From assembly GCA_002361355.1 (NCBI GenBank), contig DESQ01000012.1:1-48967 (forward strand): a stretch of 48,967 nt of DNA. Direction: 5' to 3'. Shown here piece by piece: positions 1 through 8,028 of this stretch; the first letter of the stretch is position 1; every line of letters begins with the position of its first letter. Made by a program: the position numbers and the translations under genes. Below the pieces are notes generated by a model. The model saw only the letters and a program-made list of their open reading frames with translations, was not told the DNA's origin and did not search any database. This stretch comes from Lachnospiraceae bacterium UBA3310 (GTDB lineage Bacteria > Bacillota > Clostridia > Lachnospirales > Lachnospiraceae).

Positions 1-63
1 CAGATGGAGTATTAGATGTCAACGGGTTTTTAGGAATTTTTTTGAATTTTTTTCTCGGAAAGA

Positions 64-465
64 TTAAAGTACATAAAGCCCAAAATGAGCGAGCAATCTG
101 TAAAGAACATAAGCCAGCAGACATCCTTCTGCAGCGCCCATTAACGCGCCCAACAATTTATTGATACCACTGACTATAGAAATGTTGCCTACCGCCAAAA
201 GGGGCGTGAAGATCAGATGGCACAACTTAAAGACAATGCCAAGCAAAACCAACGCCACAATACATGCCGTCAGCGTATGCATGGATTTGTTGGCAGCACT
301 GCTGATTGCCAGAAACACCAATGCCACGCACACCAGAGAAATTACCCCCGACAAAAGGTTCACAATCTCCTGCATGATCCCGTTGGCGTACCCTCTCTTT
401 GTTCTCCATATTAATAGTAAAAGTATAATCGCTGCAAAAGCGAATGAAGTCATATCCTGTCTCAT
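64..465 (-). CDS. CvpA-like small membrane protein
   Basis: This 133-residue protein is almost wholly hydrophobic, with about four predicted membrane segments (near residues 6-22, 33-55, 62-85 and 98-125) and a conserved-looking Gly-rich stretch (SGINKLLGALMGAAEG). That layout matches the CvpA/colicin V production family, though it is shorter than the usual 160-180 residues. The family is membrane-embedded and its biochemical role is not settled. It starts at an ATG one base after the stop of the DUF5711-like gene upstream, so the two are almost certainly co-transcribed. The Shine-Dalgarno is weak, which fits translational coupling. The family call is from overall pattern only. Confidence 0.7.
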   Translation of the reverse strand: MRQDMTSFAFAAIILLLLIWRTKRGYANGIMQEIVNLLSGVISLVCVALVFLAISSAANKSMHTLTACIVALVLLGIVFKLCHLIFTPLLAVGNISIVSGINKLLGALMGAAEGCLLAYVLYRLLAHFGLYVL

Positions 466-466
466 C

Positions 467-1675
467 TTATCTTAATTCTATCGTATCAATGGAATCGGGC
501 GTCACCACCATGTATGTGTAAGAGGAACTCTGCGGTATCAGCATCAGCGCCGTCTTGTTAAACTTTCCGGCGTACTTCTGCATCCCTCTGCTGTTATAAA
601 TGCGGCAGTCCGATTCATTATAAATAATAATCTGGTCGTCATTGAACACAATATCCCTGCACTCTATATCATATTCAATGGAGCGCACAAAGTCACCCGA
701 CTTGTGATACACATCCAGACGATATCTGCTTCCGCTCTCCTTACTGTTAAATACCAGCCCGACATACTCGCTTCCGTAATATACACCGCGCACTTCCTCG
801 TCCAACAATTTCTCAGCCGCGCTGACTGGTTTCTGTGCACCGCTGAAAAACATAATTCTGTCGTCTGACACCGCGAAGAGAGATTGGTTGTCCAGAAACC
901 GCGTGAAAGGCACCACCGTATTCACATAATCATAACCGCTCACATAATTATCCGTATTGTTCTGTCCCACAGCGCCAAAGTTATAAAAAGCAACGCTGGT
1001 CTTTATCTGTCCGCTGTCTATGTAGAGATACGACACACACACAAGCTCTCCGCTTGGCGAAATGGATACCTCCGCAGGATAGCCGCTTTCTCTCATGGTT
1101 GTCCTGAAATGTACCAATTCATTTCCCTGTGAGTCATACAGATAAATCAACGTGACATCCGTATCATCCAATACTGCTGCCACAACACCACCGGCAGAGA
1201 CGCAAAAGTTGCGCACCGGCCGGTTTGTTGTAATTTTTCCCAACAGAGACTCCGTATTCATCACATAGATATCTCTTCCGTTATAATCTCCAACCGCTAC
1301 TACATTATGATTGATGTCCACCATAGGATTCTGCATCTCAAAGGTCTGGTTCCAGACCGCATTCCCTTTGGTATCCATACAACTGATACCATCCTTACTG
1401 TAGGTGAGCAGATGAGTGGCAAACGGCATCATCTCCGCATCGGACGGAATCTTAATTCCCACGCTTGAGGCTTCCACAATCTCCGTGTAAACCTTGTTTT
1501 GCCACTGTATAAAGAATACGGCCCCCACCGCCAAAAGCAGCGCCAAGGCAAGAATCGTGCGATAAAAAATAGTAAACTTGTGACTTTTTATCTTTTCCCT
1601 GTAACTGATTCTGGGCTGCGGCTGCTCGCCGTCTCGTTTCTCTTTTTTTTTCAGATAGTCCCGTATATTTACCAT
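467..1675 (-). CDS. DUF5711-like membrane-anchored beta-propeller protein
   Basis: The 402-residue protein has a basic cytoplasmic N-terminus (residues 1-35), one membrane segment (about 38-58), and a large extracytoplasmic domain. The domain repeats short beta-rich blades with motifs such as DTKGNAVWNQ, YDSQGNELVHF and YNSRGMQKY, as in WD40/PQQ-like propellers. This is the pattern I associate with DUF5711 proteins of Lachnospiraceae, whose function is unknown. The ATG start is preceded by AAGGA at suitable spacing. The gene leads a two-gene unit with the CvpA-like gene. A TATAAT element with a weak TAGAAA -35 box at 17 bp lies about 135 bp upstream, leaving a structured leader. Confidence 0.7.
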   Translation of the reverse strand: MVNIRDYLKKKEKRDGEQPQPRISYREKIKSHKFTIFYRTILALALLLAVGAVFFIQWQNKVYTEIVEASSVGIKIPSDAEMMPFATHLLTYSKDGISCMDTKGNAVWNQTFEMQNPMVDINHNVVAVGDYNGRDIYVMNTESLLGKITTNRPVRNFCVSAGGVVAAVLDDTDVTLIYLYDSQGNELVHFRTTMRESGYPAEVSISPSGELVCVSYLYIDSGQIKTSVAFYNFGAVGQNNTDNYVSGYDYVNTVVPFTRFLDNQSLFAVSDDRIMFFSGAQKPVSAAEKLLDEEVRGVYYGSEYVGLVFNSKESGSRYRLDVYHKSGDFVRSIEYDIECRDIVFNDDQIIIYNESDCRIYNSRGMQKYAGKFNKTALMLIPQSSSYTYMVVTPDSIDTIELR

Positions 1676-1703
1676 TCGCCGTATCCTTAGATTTTAGTCG
1701 CAG

Positions 1704-1806
1704 TGCGCGCCCGATTTCGCTTCACTTCATCTCGCGGGCTTCGCTTCATGCACTTGCTAACCCGCAGTGCACGCTCAAAAATTCTTCGAATTGCCATCGC
1801 GTACAT
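1704..1806. repeat. Structured leader with REP-like repeat
   Basis: This gap between the LysM gene and the DUF5711-like gene holds several short direct and inverted repeats: two copies of TTCGCTTCA, GCGGG/CCCGC complementary arms, and CGCAGTGC twice. Its right end (CGCAGTGC, then ATTGCCATCGCG) resembles a shorter element at 15297-15320 (CGCAGTGC, then ATTGCTATCGCG), which suggests a dispersed intergenic repeat. It would be transcribed as the 5' leader of the DUF5711-like mRNA. Confidence 0.35.
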
Positions 1807-1830
1807 TATACCACAGCGTTCATCTCTTTT

Positions 1831-2958
1831 CTACGGCAGAATTATTCTTTGCCCGGAACGGATTTTGTCAGGATCTGTAATCTGATTTACTTCGCAGATC
1901 TTCTCCACTCTCGAAAAATCTCCGTAAATTTTCCGGCTGATCGTATAGAGGGTGTCCCCCTGCTCTACCTCATAATATCTGGTTACGCTTCTGGAAAGCG
2001 CTTCCTCTCCCTCCTCAGGTTTCTCTTCTGTCTCCGCAGTATCTTGATCCTGCTGCTCCTGCTCCTCTTCCTCCCCGGAAACGGCATCCTGTTTCTGATC
2101 CTCTGGTTCTTCCGACGGCTTGTCCTGCACAGGTTCCAAAATGCTCTCCTCCGGTTCTTCCTCCGCTTCTGTGGAATCCTCCTGCTCCTCGTCCAGTTTC
2201 GGATTCGCACGCATCTCTGACAGATTCCTATCAGCATCCGCCGCAGGCTCTGCATCACTGGTTTGCTCTGCCGGCTCCCTATCTGCCGTCACATCCCGCT
2301 CCACTACGATTTCATTTTCATTTTTTGCACGATCCATATCTTCAGCGGTATCCTCCGCCTCCTGATTCTCTATGGCAAAAAAAACTTCCTTTGCGGATTG
2401 ATTTAACTGTTGCATTTTGTCGTAACTGTCGGTGGATGTTACCACAATCGCTGTAAGTACCATCAAAATCAGACATAGCTGTATCGAGATCGCGCCGTGA
2501 GCTTCCTTTTGAGGCTTTTCCTCCGGAGATACCAGTATTGGCAAAGCTGCCGTCTGCGCCTCGTCATTATCCACATCCTGTTTTTTATCCGCACTGCCTG
2601 TCCACTCTAAAAGATAGCTCTGCATCGCTTCATTATTTTCATAAAAAACCTCAAAGCCATTCACATTGCATTCACCGTTCGGTTCCCTTATCATGAACAC
2701 CGGGCCCGCCTGTGTAAGGCGGCACACAAGCTCGGAAAGGGGCTCATATTGTGCAAACGCTTCAATCTCTTTATCACGTCCCGCTCCATACACAAAAATT
2801 TTTCTGTCGTTTTCCTGACGTGATCCATAAAAATAAATTTCAGACAGTTCCAATGAATCCGCCTCGCGCCTTAAATACGACAGAACATACTCCTCCACAT
2901 AAATATGGTACTTCTTTTTTTCCTCTTCGTTTTGAACAACTGCCGATCCGGATCTCAT
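1831..2958 (-). CDS. LysM-domain membrane protein with acidic linker
   Basis: The 375-residue protein has a globular N-terminal part (1-130), a single membrane segment (about 156-175), a long low-complexity linker rich in Glu, Asp, Gln and Pro (about 190-320), and a C-terminal LysM domain (about 329-375, with VEQGDTLYTISRKIYG and PDKIRSGQRIILP). LysM binds peptidoglycan sugars, so the C-terminus is probably outside, in the wall, with the linker spanning the gap. The N-terminal domain is not recognised. The ATG is preceded by a GGGGGAAAAG purine tract. It is the first gene after galM in the reading direction and appears to be a separate unit. Confidence 0.75.
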   Translation of the reverse strand: MRSGSAVVQNEEEKKKYHIYVEEYVLSYLRREADSLELSEIYFYGSRQENDRKIFVYGAGRDKEIEAFAQYEPLSELVCRLTQAGPVFMIREPNGECNVNGFEVFYENNEAMQSYLLEWTGSADKKQDVDNDEAQTAALPILVSPEEKPQKEAHGAISIQLCLILMVLTAIVVTSTDSYDKMQQLNQSAKEVFFAIENQEAEDTAEDMDRAKNENEIVVERDVTADREPAEQTSDAEPAADADRNLSEMRANPKLDEEQEDSTEAEEEPEESILEPVQDKPSEEPEDQKQDAVSGEEEEQEQQDQDTAETEEKPEEGEEALSRSVTRYYEVEQGDTLYTISRKIYGDFSRVEKICEVNQITDPDKIRSGQRIILP

Positions 2959-3062
2959 CTTTTCCCCCTGTCATCTCAACTCGTAAATTCGCGCTTCTGC
3001 GGCGATTATAGCACAGTCATTCTGAAAAAGATGCCATAAGGCGCGATGAATAACGAAAGACG

Positions 3063-3094
3063 CAAAAAAGCCGCCGTGCTTTTCGCACAACGGC
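3063..3094 (-). terminator. Rho-independent terminator of galM
   Basis: A ten-base-pair stem (arms 3070-3079 and 3085-3094, including G-U pairs) with a five-base loop is followed on the - strand by six T (3064-3069). It lies 23 bases past the galM stop and closes the block that begins at pfk. Confidence 0.85.
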
Positions 3095-3116
3095 CTTTCG
3101 GTTACTTTATTATGCG

Positions 3117-4157
3117 TTATTCAAATGCGTAGATGGTTTCCGACTCGTAAACCTTATCTCCTCCGAACACCGCCTGCGGGAACGCAGGATGATGGATGCT
3201 GTCGGGGAAGTACTGGGTCTCCAGACAGAATCCCGTGCGCGGCCCGTATTCTACACCGCCTTTTCCGGTCTGCCTGTCAATGCAGTTCCCCGCGTAAAAC
3301 TGCACACCGGGCAACGTGGTAAACACTTTCATTTTGCGACCGCTCTTCGGATCTTCTGCTTCCGCGATCTCGCGCATTGTACCGTCAGCCCCGTCCAGTA
3401 CAAAGTTGTGATCATAGCCCTGCACCAGCTTTAACTGTTCGTAGTCAGCCCCAATCTCCTCGCCGATCCGTTTCTTCTTCGTGAAGTCAAGAGGCGTTCC
3501 CGCCACCGGCGCGATCTCTCCCGTGGGAATCGCTCCCGGCAGTACCGGCGTGAAATTAGCCGCATGCAGACAGAGCAGATGTCCCTCTATACTGCCAGAA
3601 TCATGTCCTGCCAGATTAAAATAGGTATGGTTGGTCAAATTGATCAGCGTTTCCATATCAGAAGTTGCATGATACTTCAACTTCCATTCATTGTTGTCCG
3701 TGAGTGTGAAGGTCACCTGCACCTTTTTGTTTCCCGGAAAGCCCATCTCGCCGTCCTTGCCCTCGACAGAAAACGTCAGGCTGTTTTCTCCTTCCTCCAC
3801 TGCCCATACGCGCTTCTGGTAACCGTCATTCATATCGCTGTGCAGATTGTTCGGCCCGTCATTGACAGGCAGATGATACTCCTTACCGTTCAATGTGAAC
3901 GTTGCTTCGCCGATTCGGTTCGCGCTTGGCCCGACTGTCACGCCAAAAAAGCTGGGATTGGAAACATAGTCCTCCAGGTTGTCAAAGCCGAGAACCACAT
4001 CTTCCAGCTTCCCGTTCTTATCCGGCACAAAAAGATTTACCAGAGTCGCACCGAAATTGGTCAGTCTCACCTCCATGCCGTTTTTATTCTTCAACGTGTA
4101 AAGATAAATCTCCTCACCTGTCTTCAATGTTCCGAACTTCTCTTTAATGATCCCCAT
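3117..4157 (-). CDS. galM: Aldose 1-epimerase (mutarotase)
   Basis: It interconverts alpha and beta anomers of aldoses such as galactose, glucose or arabinose in the cytosol. The 346-residue length is normal for the family. Visible family motifs are PSANRIG (about residue 77), NNLHSD (about 103), NHTYFNLAGH carrying the catalytic His (about 176), GYDHNFVLD, and CLETQYFPDSIHH carrying the catalytic Glu near the C-terminus. The usual second Gly of the NLHGG motif is replaced by Asp in NLHSD, a minor deviation. It starts 35 bases after recR and ends at a strong terminator. It may serve the arabinose locus further along, but nothing here links them in regulation. Confidence 0.93.
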   Translation of the reverse strand: MGIIKEKFGTLKTGEEIYLYTLKNKNGMEVRLTNFGATLVNLFVPDKNGKLEDVVLGFDNLEDYVSNPSFFGVTVGPSANRIGEATFTLNGKEYHLPVNDGPNNLHSDMNDGYQKRVWAVEEGENSLTFSVEGKDGEMGFPGNKKVQVTFTLTDNNEWKLKYHATSDMETLINLTNHTYFNLAGHDSGSIEGHLLCLHAANFTPVLPGAIPTGEIAPVAGTPLDFTKKKRIGEEIGADYEQLKLVQGYDHNFVLDGADGTMREIAEAEDPKSGRKMKVFTTLPGVQFYAGNCIDRQTGKGGVEYGPRTGFCLETQYFPDSIHHPAFPQAVFGGDKVYESETIYAFE

Positions 4158-4192
4158 TTCCCATACCCTCCTGTATATTCTTTACCAACCGT

Positions 4193-4789
4193 TCAAAGTT
4201 CCACGCGGCCCTCCAATGCGCGCAAAAGCGTCACTTCGTCGATATATTCAAGATCGCCTCCCACCGGCACACCGCTGGCTATTCTCGTAACCTTAATTCC
4301 TGTGGGTTTAATCAGCTTGCTTATATACATCGCTGTGGTTTCGCCCTCCAGACTGGAATTGGTCGCAATAATGACCTCCGCCACATCGCCCTCCAGCCGT
4401 TTCATCAATTCCTTTAATTTGATATCGCCCGGCCCAATTCCCAACATGGGCGATATCGCGCCGTGAAGCACATGATACACACCGGTATATTTCCCGGTCT
4501 TCTCATAAGCCGCAAGATCCCTCGCATTTTCCACCACCATAATCGTCCTGTGGTCTCTCTTCTCATTCGCGCAGACCGGGCATATATTCCTGTCCGTCAA
4601 CGTAAAACACTCCTCGCAGTAGCGGACGTTTTCTTTCGCCTCCACGATCGTGTTTGCAAGCCGCTCCACTCTGTTCTTCGGCATATTGATCAGATGAAAA
4701 GCCAGCCGCTGTGCCGACTTGTGTCCGATGCCGGGCAGTCCCGCCAGCTCCTCGATTAGTTTATTGATATATCCGCTGTAAAGTTCCAT
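4193..4789 (-). CDS. recR: Recombination mediator RecR
   Basis: RecR acts with RecF and RecO to load RecA at single-strand gaps. The protein shows the helix-hairpin-helix region (LAGLPGIGHKSAQRLAFHLI), a four-cysteine zinc finger (YCEECF...ICPVC), and a Toprim domain (TIMVVENARDLAAYEKTGKY, then HGAISPMLGIGPGDI). The ATG at 4789 gives 198 residues and begins MELYSGYINKL, as RecR proteins normally do. An in-frame TTG 15 bases upstream (4804) is possible but adds atypical residues. The nearest AAAGG is 15 bases from the ATG, longer than ideal. It is the last recombination/replication gene of the dnaX-ybaB-recR block. Confidence 0.95.
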   Translation of the reverse strand: MELYSGYINKLIEELAGLPGIGHKSAQRLAFHLINMPKNRVERLANTIVEAKENVRYCEECFTLTDRNICPVCANEKRDHRTIMVVENARDLAAYEKTGKYTGVYHVLHGAISPMLGIGPGDIKLKELMKRLEGDVAEVIIATNSSLEGETTAMYISKLIKPTGIKVTRIASGVPVGGDLEYIDEVTLLRALEGRVEL

Positions 4790-4820
4790 GTCAGCAAAAC
4801 GCAACCTTTCATCAGGACGT

Positions 4821-5174
4821 TTAGAAGGGAAGACCCCCGCCTAACCCTAAGCCGCCCGTCATCTTATTCATCACTTCAGCATTCGCTTCCTCCGCCATGC
4901 GAAGCGCCTCATTCGTCGCCGCCATCACAAGATCCTCCAGCATTTCAACATCCTCCGGATCTACCACTTCCTCGGACAGTTTCACCTTCGTCACCTCGCG
5001 CTTACCGGTCACGGTCACCTCAACCGCACCGCCGCCCGCCTTGGCCGTAAATTCCTTTGTTTCAAGCTCCTTCTGGTTCTCCTCCATCTGACGCTGCATC
5101 CGCTGTGCCTGCTTCATCAGGTTATTCATGTTGCCGGGCATTCCACCGCCCGGAAATCCGCCTCGTTTTGCCAT
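4821..5174 (-). CDS. ybaB: YbaB/EbfC nucleoid-associated protein
   Basis: This small DNA-binding protein (117 residues) forms dimers that coat DNA non-specifically. Recognition rests on a Gly/Met-rich N-terminus (GGFPGGGMPGNMNNLMKQAQ), a coiled helix (QRMQRQMEENQKELETKEF), and the core KAGGGAVEVTVTGKREVTKVKLSEEVVDPEDVEML... followed by AATNEAL. The C-terminus ends in GLGLGGGLPF, also typical. The gene lies between dnaX and recR, its conserved position in Firmicutes. AAAGGA lies upstream of the ATG at somewhat long spacing. Confidence 0.93.
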   Translation of the reverse strand: MAKRGGFPGGGMPGNMNNLMKQAQRMQRQMEENQKELETKEFTAKAGGGAVEVTVTGKREVTKVKLSEEVVDPEDVEMLEDLVMAATNEALRMAEEANAEVMNKMTGGLGLGGGLPF

Positions 5175-5220
5175 GCTGCTCTCTTTTCCTTTCTCTGATT
5201 CCGGAGACTTGTTTTCTCCG

Positions 5221-6804
5221 CTATTCTTCCTCTTCTATATCCATATGAATCACCTGACTTAAATCCACGTAATTCTGAACAAATGTATTTCTGTCCGGCA
5301 CGCTCTGTATCGTCAGGTCAATCTCTTTTCCCACACTCTCAGACAGTGTCTGCACCAGCAGTTCCCTGTGCCCTTCCTGCTTCAAAAAATAATCCGAGGC
5401 AAGGCCGTCCTCCACCACGATCATCAATTTATTATCACCGCCCAGACTTAAACCGGCCTCTCTGAGATATTGTTTCATCGGCATGGACATTTGCTCCACA
5501 ATGGAAGCCCACCTGTCAACCACTCCCTGCACATCCTCCGGAATCGCCTTCGGCAAAGGCGGTCTCTCCTTCACAGCCTGCGTCTGGGGCTGCGCGCTGG
5601 CGGCGTCTTCTCCGGCATACCCCTGCGCACCCGCCGGCATTACGGCAACGCCGTTTTCCAACTTATCCTCTATCACCCTGACCCGTTCCACCACAGAACC
5701 ATAATCCTGTTCCATATTCGGTCTGCACAGTTTAATCAGGGCAATTTCAATCAAAATCCTCTTCTGGGGCGCATACTTGATCTGACCGGACAGTTCCGAA
5801 AAAATACGAATATAGCGCATGAGCGTATCCGTCTTAAGCATTCCGGACTCCTCTTTCAGCCGAACCAGATTGTCGGAAGACACATCTATGATATCTTCAA
5901 TGTCGTCAGAAGATTGTAGCAGGAGGAGATTTCTGAGATACCATGTAAAGTCCGTCACAAACTGTACAAGCTCCCGGCCCTGCATGACAATCTCCTCCAA
6001 AAGGCCGATACATCCCGTCACATCCCCTTCCAGAACATAACGCAGCAGCCTGCTGAACACCTCGGTATCCACCGCGCCCAACACATCCAGCGCCTTGTCG
6101 TAAGTCAGCTCCTGCCCAAAATGAAAAGCGATACATTGATCCAACAGGCTCAACGCATCACGCATAGAACCGTCCGCTGTTTTCGCAATATAACGCAGCG
6201 CCTTTTCCTCCACCTGCACCTGCTCTTTATCCATCAATTCCCGCAGCCGCCCTACAATGGTATCAATGGAAATCCTGCGGAAATCATAACGCTGACAGCG
6301 GGATAAAATCGTAATGGGTATCTTGTGCACCTCGGTGGTCGCCAAAATAAAAATAACATAGGACGGCGGTTCCTCCAGCGTTTTTAAAAGCGCATTAAAA
6401 GCGCCGATGGAAAGCATATGCACCTCGTCAATAATGTACACCTTAAACCGTCCCTCCGCCGGGGAGTAGGACACCTCTTCAACGATCTCGCGGATATTGT
6501 CCACACCGTTGTTGGAAGCTGCGTCAATCTCGATCACATTCATGCTGGTGCCCGCCGCAATCCCCTTGCAGCTTTCGCATTCCCCGCAGGGGCTTCCCTC
6601 CACGGGGTGCTCACAGTTGACTGCCCGCGCAAAAATTTTTGCAATCGAAGTCTTACCAGTACCCCTCGTCCCGCAAAACAGATAGGCGTGACCGATACGA
6701 TCCGCCTTGATCTGATTTTGCAAAGTAGTGACAATATGTTCCTGTCCCTTTACGTCCTCGAACCGGCTGGGACGAAATTTACGGTATAGCGCTGTGTATG
6801 ACAT
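5221..6804 (-). CDS. dnaX: DNA polymerase III subunit gamma/tau
   Basis: DnaX is the clamp-loader ATPase of the replisome. The AAA+ domain starts at MSYTALYRKFRPSRFEDVKGQ and carries Walker A (GTRGTGKTS, near residue 47), a four-Cys zinc module (CEHPVEGSPCGECESC), the DExx box (IIDEVHMLS), sensor 1 (ILATTEVHKIP) and the SRC arginine-finger motif (ILSRCQRYDF). Domain III and a short C-terminal tau-like region follow. At 527 residues it resembles single-product Clostridia DnaX. I see no obvious A-rich frameshift site. It begins only 3 bases after the pfk stop, so the two genes are co-transcribed and probably translationally coupled. Confidence 0.96.
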   Translation of the reverse strand: MSYTALYRKFRPSRFEDVKGQEHIVTTLQNQIKADRIGHAYLFCGTRGTGKTSIAKIFARAVNCEHPVEGSPCGECESCKGIAAGTSMNVIEIDAASNNGVDNIREIVEEVSYSPAEGRFKVYIIDEVHMLSIGAFNALLKTLEEPPSYVIFILATTEVHKIPITILSRCQRYDFRRISIDTIVGRLRELMDKEQVQVEEKALRYIAKTADGSMRDALSLLDQCIAFHFGQELTYDKALDVLGAVDTEVFSRLLRYVLEGDVTGCIGLLEEIVMQGRELVQFVTDFTWYLRNLLLLQSSDDIEDIIDVSSDNLVRLKEESGMLKTDTLMRYIRIFSELSGQIKYAPQKRILIEIALIKLCRPNMEQDYGSVVERVRVIEDKLENGVAVMPAGAQGYAGEDAASAQPQTQAVKERPPLPKAIPEDVQGVVDRWASIVEQMSMPMKQYLREAGLSLGGDNKLMIVVEDGLASDYFLKQEGHRELLVQTLSESVGKEIDLTIQSVPDRNTFVQNYVDLSQVIHMDIEEEE

Positions 6805-6807
6805 CTA

Positions 6808-7881
6808 TCAATCTCCGAAACTGATACCCACCATCTTCGCCTCCTGCACGATGGTCGCATCAGGTGATACCATTTTGAGTTTTCCGGCCACTTCTTCCAG
6901 CGGAACTTTTACGATCTCCCTGTTCTTGTATCCCACCATGAAACCGTACTCGCCTTTTAAGATCAGCTTGCCGGCCTCTGCCCCGAGTCTGGTTGCAAAC
7001 ACTCTGTCATAAGGGCAGGGACTTCCACCGCGCTGCGTATGGCCCGGAACTGTAACACGCACATCCATGCCTGTCTTTTTCATGATTTGATCCGCAATTT
7101 CATAAGAAACCGAAGGATAAGGATAATCCTTCATCTTCTCCTTGTACTCCTTCTTGGAAAGCTTCGCGTCCTCCTTGGAAATCGCGCCTTCCGCCACGGC
7201 CATGATGGTGAAACGGGAGCCTCTTTCCCTGCGGCCGTCAATGGCTTTGATAACGCTGTCAATATCATAGGGGATCTCCGGAATCAGAATAATATCCGCG
7301 CCGCCTGCAATACCGGCATTTAAAGTAAGCCACCCCACCTTATGCCCCATAACCTCTACGATGAAAATGCGCCCGTGAGAAGAAGCCGTGGTATGAATAC
7401 AGTCAATACAATCCGTTGCAATATTCACCGCGCTCTGGAAACCGAATGTCATATCCGTTCCCCACAGATCATTGTCAATAGTCTTCGGAAGCGTAATGAC
7501 ATTAAGTCCTTCCTCGCGAAGCATATTTGCCGTCTTATGTGTGCCGTTGCCACCCAGAATTACCATACAGTCAAGCTTCAGTTTGTAATAATTCTGCTTC
7601 ATCGCCTCCACTTTATCCAGCCCGTTCTCGTCAGGTTCCCGCATCAGCTTAAAAGGCGTTCTGGAGCTTCCGAGTATGGTGCCGCCCTTTGTCAAAATAC
7701 CTGCAAAATCATGACCGGTCAAAATACGGAAATCCCCATAGATCATTCCCTTGTATCCATCCAGGAAACCATAAATCTCCACATCCTCGCTGCTGCAGGA
7801 AAGGCACTTCACCACGCCTCTCATCGCTGCGTTTAACGCCTGACAATCCCCGCCGCTGGTCAACATTCCGATTCTCTTCAT
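6808..7881 (-). CDS. 6-phosphofructokinase, divergent active site
   Basis: The 357-residue enzyme should phosphorylate fructose 6-phosphate to fructose 1,6-bisphosphate. It has the family fold markers MLTSGGDCQALNAAMRG, GSSRTPF, PKTIDNDL (catalytic Asp136) and PGHTQRGGSP with DR. The nucleotide motif reads GGNGT, so the residue matching E. coli Asp103, which binds Mg, is Asn112. Gly113 favours ATP over pyrophosphate, while Lys133 (E. coli Gly124) is the residue usual in pyrophosphate-type and mixed-group enzymes. The fructose-6-phosphate loop is MGHKVGW rather than MGR. Phosphoryl donor is therefore uncertain. SD AAGGAGG is strong. The gene heads the dnaX-ybaB-recR unit. Confidence 0.88.
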   Translation of the reverse strand: MKRIGMLTSGGDCQALNAAMRGVVKCLSCSSEDVEIYGFLDGYKGMIYGDFRILTGHDFAGILTKGGTILGSSRTPFKLMREPDENGLDKVEAMKQNYYKLKLDCMVILGGNGTHKTANMLREEGLNVITLPKTIDNDLWGTDMTFGFQSAVNIATDCIDCIHTTASSHGRIFIVEVMGHKVGWLTLNAGIAGGADIILIPEIPYDIDSVIKAIDGRRERGSRFTIMAVAEGAISKEDAKLSKKEYKEKMKDYPYPSVSYEIADQIMKKTGMDVRVTVPGHTQRGGSPCPYDRVFATRLGAEAGKLILKGEYGFMVGYKNREIVKVPLEEVAGKLKMVSPDATIVQEAKMVGISFGD

Positions 7882-7916
7882 TACGTTCCCTCCTTACTTG
7901 CTATACCTGCCCTTTC

Positions 7917-7953
7917 AAAAAACTATGCGGGGAATGCTTTTTTGCATTCTCCC
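7917..7953 (-). terminator. Leader hairpin with T run upstream of pfk (attenuator or terminator)
   Basis: On the - strand the sequence GGGAGAATGC and its near-complement GCATTCCCC form a stem (7929-7953), followed after five bases by six T (7917-7922). It lies between the pfk promoter and the pfk start, so it could end tadA read-through or act as an attenuator in the roughly 100-base pfk leader. Confidence 0.5.
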
Positions 7954-7990
7954 GTTTGAGAGTGATTTGCAAAGCGAATCGCTCTCAAAC
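7954..7990 (-). other. Second leader hairpin upstream of pfk
   Basis: Positions 7954-7990 form a long stem (GTTTGAGAG pairing with CTCTCAAAC, extended by GATT/AATC with mismatches). It begins about where the predicted pfk transcript starts and lies directly upstream of the T-run hairpin, so the pair resembles a two-state leader. No known riboswitch class is recognised. Confidence 0.45.
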
Positions 7991-7991
7991 A

Positions 7992-8020
7992 ATTATAGCT
8001 TATTTTTTCCTCTATCACAA
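7992..8020 (-). promoter_or_regulatory. Sigma-A-type promoter of pfk-dnaX-ybaB-recR
   Basis: On the - strand, TTGTGA (8015-8020) and TATAAT (7992-7997) are separated by exactly 17 bases. The start of transcription would be near 7985, giving a leader of about 104 bases before the pfk ATG. Confidence 0.65.
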
Positions 8021-8028
8021 CTTCTATT

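Noticed and set aside
3564..4466. + strand open frame of 300 codons opposite galM and recR
   Set aside because: It spans two well-supported genes, and no motif is recognised.
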